Positions 46,526-57,639 of a stretch of DNA of 64,000 nt are shown here, piece by piece. The first letter of the stretch is position 1. Every line of letters begins with the position of its first letter. The notes below the pieces were generated by a model, which was not told the origin of the DNA, did not search any database, and saw only the letters and a list, made by a program, of their open reading frames with translations. The translations under genes were made by a program, and so were the position numbers. Origin of the DNA: Wurfbainia villosa (Eukaryota; Streptophyta; Magnoliopsida; Zingiberales; Zingiberaceae); contig CM045991.1 of NCBI GenBank assembly GCA_025175895.1, positions 77,363,174 to 77,427,173 on the forward strand, given 5' to 3'.

Positions 46526-47639
46526 TGTGAGGATCGATGCGCGACTAGAGGGTGAATAGCCCTTTTACGATGGATGTTAGAATTCTCTCGTTCGTTTGCT
46601 CGTCTACACAATCGTTAGCGCAAGCGGAAGCATAAACAATAAAGGCAAAGCAATAAACGAAAAATACAAACGCTAACAAGAAGATGTAACGTGGTTCACG
46701 GCTACGCCGCTAATCCACGATCCCGATTCGTCCAAGGTGAATCACTCCTCCAAAGCCAATCACTATTGGTCTCTCCTTTGCACCAAGCTAGGTGGAGATA
46801 ACCTTTACAATCAAGATCACTCTTCTTACAAATAGAATGAAGTAAAAACAAGTAAGAAGAGTTTAGAGCTTGTGGGGCACTAGGAAGATCACTTAGAGCA
46901 TAAGCATTAGCCTCTCAAAAACACACCCTCTCTTTTTATAGAGAGGCTGATTTCTTCCGTTGGCGCCACCGATCATTGCCGCCCTTGGCGGTCATTGCAT
47001 CTCTAGCGGCCTCCGAACACGTCGGATCCGACCATTGTAGTCAGCGGAACTCTTGTGATCGTGATGGACCTCACGATCATTGCCCGATCGGCTTCTGGCG
47101 GTTACGTGCGATATCCTCGGCGATCATTGCCATTCCATGGCGATCGTGCTGGGCATAAATCCATCGATCGGATACCGATCAAACTCACTCACCTTAGAAG
47201 CGATCGCCATGACATAGCGGTCGTCAGAAAACCCATCGACACTTGGCCAAATGGCCAAGTTTCACCTAAGAATACCCCTTCGGGTTACAATCGCTCTCAT
47301 CTCTGAGTCCCTCGCCTTGAAGTTCTCTTCGTTCTCCCCGTCCTCGGCGGCGCCCCGCGGCTCTGCCAATGCTCCGCGTCTCTTGCCTCGAAGTCTACTT
47401 CCTCGGCTTCACTCCAAGCTTCTCGTCCGTGGTCCCTCGGATGCTCCAAGCGCCGCGGCTTCAGCTATCCTTCACCGACTCAAGGCACGAGTCATGAGAT
47501 GTGAAACTCGCCACGGCTCCATGTGCGAATTACTAAGTCCTGCACGACTTCAACGCACATATCAAATCAACATAACACACTAACTTAAACCCTTTGCCAC
47601 ACCATCAAAACCATATTACGGCAAGAGATTGCCCTAACA
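46526..47639 (-). mobile_element. 5' LTR of element G
   Basis: 1114 bases, pairing with 42307-43498. The plain parts match almost exactly, but GC-rich parts differ by many small indels, and all four CAGTCGACTG palindromes of the other LTR read as CGATCATTG-like or GGTC-like sequence here. Confidence 0.92.
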
Positions 47640-47644
47640 AAAAT

Positions 47645-48520
47645 GACCAAGAGGCCTTTTAAGGCCAAGGGGTATAGAGCCAAAGATGTGTTAGAATTGG
47701 TTCATTCTGATTTGTGTGGTCCTATGTCTATCCAGGCAAGAGGTGGCTTTGAATACTTCGTCTCTTTTATAGACGATTATTCAAGGTATGGATACATTTA
47801 CTTGATGCGCCGCAAGTCTGAATGCTTTGACAAGTTCAAAGAATTCAAGGCTGATGTGGAGAACCATCAAGGTAAAAGTATCAAGACATTATGATCTGAT
47901 CGTGGTGGCGAGTACCTCTTGGGAGAGTTTAGGAGTTACTTATCAGAGGCTAGGATTCAATCCCAATTGTCCGCACCTGGCACACCCCAGCAGAATGGTG
48001 TGGCGGAGCGAAGGAATAGGACTCTTATGGAGATGGTTAGATCAATGATGAGTTATTCTGAGTTACGATTAGATTACGGGGTTTGCTCTGGAAGCAGAGA
48101 CACATTACGAACTTGGTTCCATCTAAGTCGATTACCCTCTACTCCCCTGAGTTGTGGGTGGGCAAAAGCCTAGTCTAAGACATATTCGGTTGGGGTAGTC
48201 CGGCATATGTCTTTGAAGGGAGATGTTAGTAAGTTGGAATCTTATGCAGTCGCTTGTTTGTTGGCTACCCTAAGGAGCGAAGGGTGGTTTATTCTATAGT
48301 CCTAGAGATCGAAGGTGATCGTGAGTCTGAATGCAGATTTCTAGAGGAGGACTATGTGATGAACCACAAGCCCACGAGTAGGATTGTTCTTGAGGAGTTG
48401 GCGGAAGTCCCAGCCGGTACCACGGTGCGGAGGAGACACCACAAGTCAGCACGCGTGTCACAGAGCATACACAGGAGGCACCTCGTCGTAGTGGGAGGGT
48501 TGTTAGACAACCCGAGAGAT
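47645..48520 (+). pseudogene. Element F integrase (broken late)
   Basis: From MTKRPFKAKGY at 47643 the frame gives the best integrase core in the F1 set: VHSDLCGPM, FIDDYSRYGYIYL, NGVAERRNRTLMEMV, so the D, D and E regions are all present. One TGA at 47892 replaces the CGA of element A. The frame is lost after about 48060; the C-terminal GYPK..KGGLFY region near 48255-48340 is scrambled by several small indels. Confidence 0.9.
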
Positions 48521-48522
48521 TC

Positions 48523-49548
48523 ATGTTTTTGGGAGAGTCTTCGGACTTAGTCCCTGGTGAACATGAACCTGATCCCTGGACATATTACGAGGCAATCCAA
48601 GATAGTGATGCGGTATCTTGGCAAAGAGCGATGAATTCAGAGATAGAATCTATGGATTCTAATCAGGTCTGGGAGCTAGTAGAACCACCCGATGGTGTAA
48701 AAACCATTGGATGCAAGTGGATCTACAAGAGAAAGAGAGGAGTAGACAGGAAGGTTGAGACCTTCAAAGATAGGCTTGTTGCGAAAGAGTATACTCAGAA
48801 AGAGAGTATCGATTATGAGGAGACCTTTTCGCTGGTAGCTATGCTTAAGTCTATTCGGATTCTCTTATCTATAGCTGCTCATATAGATTATGAGATTTGG
48901 CAGATGGATGTTAAGACAGCTTTCCTTAACGGAAGTCTTGAGGAGAACATCTATATGCGGCAACCAGAGGGATTCATTGCTAAAGGCAAAGAGCATCTTG
49001 TATGTAAGCTTAATCGGTCCATTTATGGATTGAAGTAAGCTTCTAGATCTTGGAACATCCTCTTTGATGAGGTAATCTAGTTATATGGATTTATTCAAAG
49101 TCCGGATGAGCCTTGTGTATACAAGAGATGTGACAGAAATGTAGTGGTGTTTCTTGTACTATACGTAGATGACATTTTGTTAGTTGGCAACAATATCAAA
49201 GTGTTATCAGATGTAAGGGTATGGTTGTCCAAACAGTTTGATATGAAGGACTTGGGAGAACTGGGACACATCCTTGGGATCAAAGTTATAAGGGATCGCA
49301 AGAAAAGGATGTTGTTCTTGTCTCAAGCTTCATACATTGACACTATCCTTGCTCGTTTTAGCATGCAGAACTCCAAGAAAGGTTTTCTACCTTTTAGGCA
49401 TGGAGTTCCTTTATCTAAAGAGATGTGTCCCAAAACATCAAAGGAGATAGAGGACATGAAGGTGGTTCCTTATGCTTGTGATGGAAGCCTTATGTATGCT
49501 ATGCTATGTATGCGAGGCCAGGATATCTGCTTTAGTGGGCATGGTTAG
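48523..49548 (+). pseudogene. Element F reverse transcriptase (broken)
   Basis: 48523-49035 holds the RT N-terminal half (VWELVEPPDGVKTIGCKWIY, IWQMDVKTAFLNGS, LNRSIYGLK), closed by TAA at 49036 in place of CAA. A TAG lies near 49078 (CAG in A reads CAGTCATATGG). 49144-49548 holds the second half with LYVDDILLVGNN and KKGFLPFRHGVPL. Most catalytic motifs are visible, so decay here is mild apart from the stops. Confidence 0.9.
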
Positions 49549-50130
49549 CGGATATCGAGTAATCTGGGCAGGACATTGGTACTGTGGTAAAGCATATATT
49601 GAAGTATGAGAAGGACTAGGGATTATATCTTTGGTTCTGAGGCGGATCAATTAGTCCTGTGGGTTACTCAGTTGGATTTCCAATCGAGATAGGGACAAGA
49701 GTAAGTCTACCTCGGGGTTTGTGTTTACTTTTGGAGGTGGAGCCATAGTATGGAGAGTGTCAGCGAAATGCATGGCGGACTCTACCATGGAAGTGAGTAT
49801 GTGGCGACCTGCGAGGCGACCAAGGAAGGTATGGCTCGAGAACTTCTTGATGGACTTGGATGTGATTCTGGTTTGCCCCGGAACTATCACAATTTATTGT
49901 GATAATAGTGAGTCTTGATTTGCTCGAAGGAACCACGAGCCCATAAAGCGAGTAAACACATGAAGCGCAAGTACCACCTCATACGAGAGATCGTAAGCGA
50001 GAGAAGTTCTTTGTCGCCAAGATTGCATCGAGAGGATAACTGGCGGATCCATTCACTAAGGCCCTTCGGTAGCGTTTGATAGGCATGTGGAGGACATGGG
50101 GATCAGATGTATGGCAGAGTGATGACGGCA
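49549..50130 (+). pseudogene. Element F RNase H (heavily frameshifted)
   Basis: Remains of RNase H: a GFVFTFGGG-type block near 49715-49740, AKCMADSTMEVS near 49765, and IYCDNS near 49900. Frame changes occur about every 50-100 bases relative to A and C. Many coincide with CAG in the sister copies. Confidence 0.85.
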
Positions 50131-50142
50131 TAGTCTTTTAGT

Positions 50143-50155
50143 ATAAGTGGGAGAT
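50143..50155 (+). other. Polypurine tract of element F
   Basis: ATAAGTGGGAGAT directly before the 3' LTR, as in element A. Confidence 0.85.
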
Positions 50156-52236
50156 TGTTGGAATGTATACTGAAAGCCTAGCTCTTTTTGTATGAACATT
50201 TTATTTTGAAATAAGAATCATATGATCATTGTTTGCACGTTATATATTTATTATATGTGTGCATATTGTCTAATATTTTACATTGTAGATAACATGGTGC
50301 TTGGTGTAGCACGAAGATCATGTTATCGATCCCTTATAAAATATAAGTAGAGGCTCACAACCAAGATGATTTTGGACAAACCATTGGCATGGTTGTAGTG
50401 TAGCTTAGTATTGTTTGTCTTGAACATAGAGTTACACTAGTACACTTAGATGTATTGAAGCGGGACCGACATAGAGGTGATTCAATTTAGTCTTGACTAC
50501 ATAATTGAATCGGACCTCGGATATTATGTTGTACATGCTCTTAATCCGATATAATAACTTGGGCACATGTACTTAGTATTTATTTCTTTGATTTACGGAG
50601 GGTGAGATTTAGATGGATTAAATCAATATATAAGTTGGGAAATAATATTATTTACATGGTGTGTCGTTGATTATAGGAGAAACCGTGTCCTATATATTAG
50701 GTTGATGATGTCCCTTGAGGAGCTCATAAGGTTCATCATGTAAACCCATTTGGTTGACTTAGTCAACATGATGATAAGGTTGAGTGGTACTACTCGAGGA
50801 ATTAGATGTTAATTAATTGATGGTCGATAAATCAATTAATTGTGGACATTCGATATCTTAAACAGGAGATTAATGTACAAATAATATATGGAGCCCATAT
50901 TGATTTATGGGGGTTGGTGAGGTAGTTCAATGATGATCCTCTAGTGGAATGGAACATCATTGATGGATCAAGTTTGTGTGGTTCCGATCCATCGGGTGGC
51001 CAAGATCCAACTCCTCCTTATGGTCCCTATAGTATCCTAATATAATCCTTGTGAAGTCTAGATCCAGAATGTAAAACAAAACCTAGAACCAGCGGTTGGG
51101 ATTAAATCCTAGATCCGATGGTTGGATGAAACCCTAGAACCAAGCGGTTGGGATTAAATCCCTAGATCCGATGGTTAGGATGAAACCCTAAATGCGGCGG
51201 TTAGGATAATCCTAGATCGGCGGTTGGGATAAAACCCTAGATCAGAGCGGTTGGGATGAAACCTTAGATCCGGCGGTTGGGATGAAATTCTAGATCCGGT
51301 TGGGATTAAACCCTAGATCCGCGGTTGGGATAAAACCCTAGATCAGCGGTGGAGATTAAATCCTAGATCCGGTGGAGATTAAAGGAGTCTAAGCCTAACT
51401 CTATAAAGGAAAGCTTAGGGTTTGGCGGCAAAGGAGATATTTTGAATTGGAGTTAGGGTTTGGCTCATCCACAAGTGGCGGCTAGGGTTCATTAGGCTAG
51501 GGTTTTGGAGCAAAGAAGTGGGCGGCAACTTTTCTTCCTTCTAGATTGTTGCGGCGCCCATCCTCCTCCATCAAGACTTGGCGGCGCCCATCCTAGAGGA
51601 CTCTCCCTTCTTCCTTGGCGTGGTTCTCCTTCCATTGGTGGCGGTGCTCTTCCTCCTCCCTTCTCCTTGGTGGCCGTGTAACATGAAGTTGGTAGCATCA
51701 TCAATTGTTCCTTAGCGTGGGTTGCACCAAGTTCCATAATTTGGTGGCCGGTTCTAGATAGGAAGGTATTTGTTGTTTCTTCTCTTTGTTCGCAGCGGAC
51801 AAGGTAGAGAAGAAAGCGATCTACAAGGCTTCTACTCATGGAGGATCTTCGTCCACACGTCGTCCACGAGAAGGATAGGACATACGTTAGAAGATCGTAA
51901 AGTATAAAGTTATTATTAACTTTATTTACAGATCTGACCATATTCTTTAATATTTTGATTATGCATGTGTGTGTATGAATATGTATTGTATAATCATGGA
52001 CCCCGAAGACAAACACAAAAACCGGCGATCCATCCGTCGTCTCTTCCGCGGCTAACCAACTAGAAGAGTTGTGTTGCTTGAACAACTAGTTTGTTCAAGC
52101 GACCACTCAAGTTGTTAGCACGACAATGAAATGGTTGTGCTAAGGAAGCTCATCCCATCCGGATTAATTCTTTCATTAGTGAAAATTTTAATCCGGGGAC
52201 ATGGGAGCCAATGATCCTCCGAAGCATCCACCTTCA
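50156..52236 (+). mobile_element. 3' LTR of element F
   Basis: 2081 bases, TGTTGGAATGTATACTG to CATCCACCTTCA. The 27-bp array at 51072-51383 is present but eroded (CCGAC often reads CGG or CGC). TATAAAG is at 51403-51409 and the U5 hairpin with arms GCTTGAACAA and TTGTTCAAGC at 52076-52100. Most differences from the 5' LTR are short indels at CAG or CCG. Confidence 0.93.
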
Positions 52237-52241
52237 ACTCC

Positions 52242-52433
52242 GATACTACAACATCAATAATAAGGTACTGGGTATTTTGCTTAATGTAATCCCTAATGAC
52301 ATTTTGATCAAGATAGGGGATTGTAAAGACACCAAGGAGCTATGGAGAAAATTGACAAAATATCATGAAGACCCATCATTGGCTCAATTGGAAAGAGAGC
52401 CCGAAGAAGAGGAAGAAAGCTCATCCTCACAAG
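52242..52433 (+). pseudogene. S1 gag, continuation after element F
   Basis: Continues the SIRE-type gag: ILLNVIPNDILIKIGDCKDT then KELWRKLTKYHEDPS and an acidic Glu/Ser stretch. It is in frame with the part ending at 37771. The WRKL..HE block corresponds to WEKLIELHEG in element G gag at the same position after the N-terminal domain. It is cut at 52433 by a further LTR. Confidence 0.87.
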
Positions 52434-53216
52434 TGTTGGATCGAAGCGGATCGCTAGAGGGGGGGTGAATAGCGATAGAAACTTTTCGTTCGAAATCGTT
52501 CGTTGAGGCACGAGTAAATGCAGTAGAAAAACACAATAAAAATAAAGACAATAATATTTTTTACTTGGTTCGTAGCCTTCAGCTACTACTCCAAGGCCCT
52601 AGTGGTCCTTGACCACGCACGGAGGGCAAAACACTAAACGAACTTCTCTTCGTTGGAGGTAGGAGTTAAACGAATACAAAACTCGAGAAAGACTCAAGGT
52701 AAAGGGACACTCCCCCTCTCCTTGATACAATTTAAATATCGAATAAAAAGAACAACTTATACAAATTAAAGCTTATATCGAGGACTTTTGAAGACTTGAA
52801 TCTTGGAGCTTGAGTCGTCATCTCGGCAGCGCTTCGTCGTAGGAATGTCGAAGACTCGTAGCGTATCGAAAACACTTGAAAGCTTTTGAATTGATGATGA
52901 ACCCCTAGGATAGGCCCTCTTTTTATAGCCTTTGAGCCCCTTTTCGAGAGGAACTTCAGCCAATCAAAATTGAGCACCACTCCCCTTGAAAAGAGGTGAT
53001 AAACCTTGACTCCTAGGTGATCCTTAATCATCATCGATCGATAGCCATCATCAATCGTGATGGCGACATCGATCGAATGACCATAGAAAGTCGTGATTGT
53101 GATTGAGTCCTCCAAGATGGCAGTCGACTAATGCTAGCTGAAATGAAAAGTTAGCTAAATAAAAATATTATTTCGACGACCTCTGACCGTCCGATCTCGA
53201 CCTAGACCACCGATGG
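52434..53216 (-). mobile_element. Partial SIRE-type LTR (minus)
   Basis: Left end TGTTGGATCGAAGCGGATC followed by GCTAGAGGGGGGGTGAATAGC, the reverse complement of the CTATTCACCCCCC end of SIRE-type LTRs. TTTTTATAG near 52920 would be its TATA box in minus sense, with CAGTCGACT at 53122. It is a different subfamily from G. The right part is cut by the F2 LTR at 53217 and not found again. Confidence 0.78.
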
Positions 53217-56200
53217 TGTTAGTAATATATGAGAGATTTCCTAAGGCAATCGCCTTATGTATGAACCATTTATATGATAAATGAAGATTAACTATTTGAG
53301 TATACATGTTTCATGTATTTGATTGGATCTTAAACTCATTTACTGAATGTCCACGATACGACTCACAACATGAGAGAATTTGAGATTGGATCACAACTTG
53401 TGAGTATATCTACATGTGTAATTGTGATGTATCGAATTATCCTAGTCGATGAATTGATGGATATGGACACCATTGATTACATCGAGACTAGCCGAGGTGT
53501 ACTCCTTTGTATATCCAAGCAACCGATTCTCCGTGGAGACATTGTGATGTCCGAGTTAATCGTGGATTCTAGTTATGATAACTAGTTGATTGGAGTGACC
53601 GTAAGACTTCATATGGTTCTCTGCATATATAGATATTTCAATGAAGTTCTTACTTTAGCTTAAGTGCGATGTTCCTTTGACTTGGAGTATTCAAGTCATC
53701 TTGATCATGAAGACTTATGCTTTGACATCTTAAGCAAGCATCTCTGAGGAGATGTGGACCCGGGATGATTGGGTATAAGTCGAAGTGATCGAAGGTGTTT
53801 GAATAGCCTATAAAGGATTCACCACTCCTTGCGAGGAGATGTATACCCATGGCCTCTCGTCGGATTGTTACTAAAGTCTTTGGCCAAAGCATTACATGTT
53901 TAGAGTAAGGTACTCTTCGATACATGTGCAGTAACTAGAATCCGTAGGATGAGGAAATGATACTTGGGCTAGGTGTGACATAGTCAGCCTAGTGGGGACT
54001 GACACTATAGACCATGTCCTGAACCAAGTGGGTATAAGATGAGTGAAGGGAATGGGGCACGATTCATTCGAGCTGCTGAAGGGTTTCAGAAATAGTTCTG
54101 GATCAACCGTTGATCGTTTTGGTTAATTAGGGATCATGATGTACTACTAGGTGCCACTCATGATCGTTCTATAATTAATGGTTAATTATAGACGACCAAC
54201 ATAAACCGAAAACCTATTTGGTCACACGCACAACGAGAGTAATCTGAAGGATTTAAAACGAGCTTGAGAATGAGATTCTCATACCGAGAGAAACTAGGTT
54301 TGGTTGGACCAAACATGAAGCGAGCATGAAATCATTTCAGTCGCAATGGAAGCGTGGATGGGTCGTGTCTTATAAAGACATGATGGACGAACCAAAATGG
54401 TTTGGTTCTAATCCAATGGAGGAGAATAAACCAAAGGGTTTGGTTTGTTTTAAACGAATGAACCAAAGTTTGTTCGGTTCGTTTTAACTTAAAATAAACC
54501 ATCATGGTTTGGTTTATTTTAACTTAAATTAATGGAGCGGGTTAACGGGCCTTATGGTTATGATCTGATAACCATTAAGAGAATTTGTTCTCTATAAAAT
54601 AGGGCTTAAGGGTTTTTGTTAAACTCTAATCAAAAGCCCTAACCTAATTGTGGCCGCCCAACCTCTCCCTCCTCTCCATTTTGTTGGTGCCAACTCCTTG
54701 CCGCCGCCCAACTCCTCCAACCGGTGACCAGCTGCTGCCGTCTTCTCCACTTGCCGGTGTCGAGCTGCTTCCGTAGGAGCTCCGGTGATCATCCTTGGCT
54801 CCGGGGACAAGGTGAGCACATTGCTTTCCTTATTTGGCCGGCGCAAGGTCTCTACCAAAGCTGTCCAAATTTCTGGACAGCTTGTTTCCTTCTTGTCGGA
54901 GCGTCGTTTGGACGACGTTTGGAGCTCCGACAGCGCCTTCCTTACCGGGGATTCGATCTCCGATAATCCTCATTGGTGGAGGATGAAGGATTCGTCAAAC
55001 GGTTGACGAATACCTCTCCGGAGAAGCGAGTTTTTGAGGACTCATTTTGGATCCGAATTTTGATTCGGATCGTGATATTCTCTCGATCACGTCGTCTTCA
55101 ACACGAGGCTAGTAACCCGTACGAAGAAGTGGCTCGTGACTTAGTGAAGTCATCCCGAAGATACTCGGCGTGGATACGGATAGAGATGATTCTAGCTAGA
55201 ATCGTTCCGGTTGATGTCTTTCCCGCTACACGTGATACGTAAGGTATACGTAGTTTAAGTTTCCTTTTATTGCAAAATTTGAATTTATGGTTATGTCTAC
55301 ACATGTTGTACTATGCATGCGTGTGATGTGTGTGTTGTAATAAATTAGATTTATTATTTTATTCCTTCCGCTGTGCACATGTTTACGAAACATGTTCGAA
55401 CATACACTCGTCACGGTGCCGGAAACCCAACAGTGGTATCAGAGGCCAGGTTGTGTTTCGATATAATCGTAAAATTATTTTGCGATAGTCATATTGATAT
55501 TTCTAGAAATTTTCTACTTTTGGAAAGTTAGAAGTATTTATGGAAATTTTTTAATTTTGGAAAGTCTATAAGTATTTATGGAAATCTTTCACTTTTGGAA
55601 AGTTGAAAGTATTTATGGAAATTGATATTTTCCATACATAAAATATTTGATTAGATTTTAGAAATTTGTTTCCTAATTTAATCGTGATTTGATTTGAAAA
55701 ATCAAATCTTAAAAATATTTTATTTCCATAAGTAGTTTTGATGATTTAGGAAATTGGTTTCCTAAATTGACTTTCCTTAATCAACTATTTCCACAAATAA
55801 AATATGTGATTAGATTTGGAAATTTGTTTCCTAATTTAATCATGATTTGCTTTGGAGAATCAAATCTTAAACATATTTTATTTCCATAAATAGTTATGAC
55901 ATATAAGAAAATATTTTACATGACATAATTGTATGCCATGTAATTGCATTAGATGCATATCATTATGCCATGCATGTCGTGACATGTAGATGTATGTCAT
56001 GTATGTCATGCCATGTAGATAATAGTTATTTGCATGCAAAGAGGATGAGACATAAAAACCCTAACTCAATATTAAAGCCTACACCTTCCATTAATATGGT
56101 TAGAACCAGAGTTCCGTTTCTTGTTCGGGTTGTTGGACTCTCTCCAAGCCCGGCTCGAACCCGAACATGTTCAAACCATGGAATAGTTTAATACTAATAT

Positions 56201-57245
56201 GGTAAGAGTCAGAGGTCAATCATTAGCTTTGGTTGTTGGACTCTCTCCAAGCCGGGCTAATTGGTTGAATGCACTCTAACCATATTAAAACTATTCCTCG
56301 ATTAATGGGTTGGCTTTAACCTGGAGCATCGGCTTGTTGGACTCTCTCCAAGGTCGATGTAAAGGGAGGTGAAGTTGGGTGCTATGCATATGATGCATAC
56401 TTGTTAATGTGTTAACAACCCGATGTATGTGTGAACATTCAATTAGTTGATAGCACATTGTGATAGTTTCATATACGTGATATGCAATCGGTATATTTGA
56501 TACCTACCATCGTAGTTATGAATGGCTTGTTGGACTCTCTCCAAGGTTGTTCATATCTATGATGGATATCAGCCCATTCGGAGATGGACCTACGATCTCC
56601 CGAAGTGATTTTGGGGTTTTTGAAATTCGAAAATGAATGGGATTTATGAATGTATATTGATGCATTTTAAAATCATTTTCTCATATATGCTCGTTTTGTA
56701 TTTCTAAGTTGATCATGATGTCTTTGAATTTGCGTTCCATTTTGGATTCGAATAAATTGACTAGGCCGAACTTCTTGGACTGGCTTAGAAACTTGAGAAT
56801 TGTTCTCAAGGTTTAAAAGCTTGCAAATGTCCTCGAAGCACCTCTTTTCGCCCGTCCTAGTGACAATGCAACTCCAGACCAATTGTTGGCCTATCAGAAA
56901 CATGTGATTGATTCTGAAATGGCGAGTTGCATCATTCTAGCCACGATGGTACCCGAGCTGTGAAAGCAGCATGAGCATATGGATGCTCATACCATATTCT
57001 TTCATCTTTATGAGTTGGTTAATGAGCAAGTGAGATTCGAAAGGTTCGAAATCTCTAAGCTCCTCTTCACCTACGAGATGCAAGAAGGTTCATGTGTGAG
57101 TCTTGCTCGACATCTTTGAAAATGTGGAGCCTTACGAGAAGCATGGCGAGGGGGCGGTGTTAGTTAATTCCTCGAAAGGTTACTAAGAAAGTCAAAGGAA
57201 TAGCGGAAGGGAAGAAGAAAAGGCTAAAAAGCGAGAACCCGGCTC
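53217..57245 (+). mobile_element. Third F2 element (D3), truncated by scaffold gap
   Basis: LTR 53217-55432 (2216 bases), primer-binding site at 55434 (TGGTATCAGAG), leader with four TTGGACTCTCTCCAA hairpins at 56133, 56236, 56337 and 56530, and a gag start, ending in the N gap. Inverted repeats (54298-54525) and TATAAAA (54593-54599) are kept. It differs more from D than D's two LTRs do from each other. Confidence 0.92.
56715..57245 (+). pseudogene. D3 gag fragment
   Basis: ATG at 56715 gives MMSLNLRSILDSNKLTRPNF, closely matching D gag, then a TAA near 56813 where the frame reads AAGGTTTAAAAG. Further pieces LLAYQKHVIDSE and RFERFEISKLLFTYEM match D at 22690-22880. The lysine-rich stretch is entered just before the gap. 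It is inactive. Confidence 0.88.
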
Positions 57246-57345
57246 NNNNNNNNNNNNNNNNNNNNNNNNNNNNNNNNNNNNNNNNNNNNNNNNNNNNNNN
57301 NNNNNNNNNNNNNNNNNNNNNNNNNNNNNNNNNNNNNNNNNNNNN
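57246..57345. other. Assembly gap, 100 N
   Basis: Exactly 100 N, a conventional scaffold-gap length, so the true distance is unknown. The left side is F2 gag and the right side begins inside a 51-bp tandem array. Confidence 0.99.
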
Positions 57346-57625
57346 GGATCAAGGCTCTCCTTATGATAAGATGGAGATGCTTCCCTTTCAAGTAGGGATC
57401 AAGAGCTCTCTTTAAGATAAGATGGAGATGCTTCCCTTTCAAGTAGGGATCAAGAGCTCTCCTTATGATAAGATGGAGATGCTTCCCTTTCAAGTAGGGA
57501 TCAAGAGCTCTCCTTAAGATAAGATAAAATGGAGATGCTTCCCTTTCAAGTAGGGATCAAGAGCTCTCCTTATGATAAGATAAGATTAAGATGCTTCCCT
57601 TTTTATGTTGGGGATCAAGAGCATT
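57346..57625. repeat. 51-bp tandem array beside the gap
   Basis: About five and a half units starting GGATCAAGAGCTCTCC, with unit starts at 57396, 57447, 57498, 57554 and 57612. The fourth and fifth units are longer by an extra GATAA. The array runs into the gap, so its full length is not known. Confidence 0.92.
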
Positions 57626-57639
57626 CTTTATAATATGAC

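Larger units (their letters stand above)
42307..47639 (-). mobile_element. Element G, gag-only SIRE-type element (non-autonomous)
   Basis: A 5333-base minus-strand element with LTRs 42307-43498 (3') and 46526-47639 (5'), primer-binding site, one gag frame, a long 3' region and polypurine tract, and a perfect 5-bp duplication. There is no protease, integrase, RT or RNase H. The ends needed for replication in trans look complete. The LTRs start TGTTAGGGCAATCTC in minus sense and end at CCTACA (left copy). Confidence 0.94.
37772..52236 (+). mobile_element. F1 element F, full-length copia element with nested G
   Basis: LTRs 37772-39887 and 50156-52236 flank primer-binding site, leader, gag-pol remains, and polypurine tract, with a perfect 5-bp duplication. 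Without the 5.3 kb insert G (42307-47639) it would be about 9.1 kb, like element A. The 5' LTR is cleaner than the 3' LTR, which carries many one- to four-base differences at CAG and CCG. Confidence 0.95.

Noticed and set aside
57224..57493. Repeat protein frame (KGKHLHLIIRRALDPY) crossing the gap
   Set aside because: It is the 51-bp tandem array read through N bases; there is no domain, and the frame breaks where units carry an extra GATAA.
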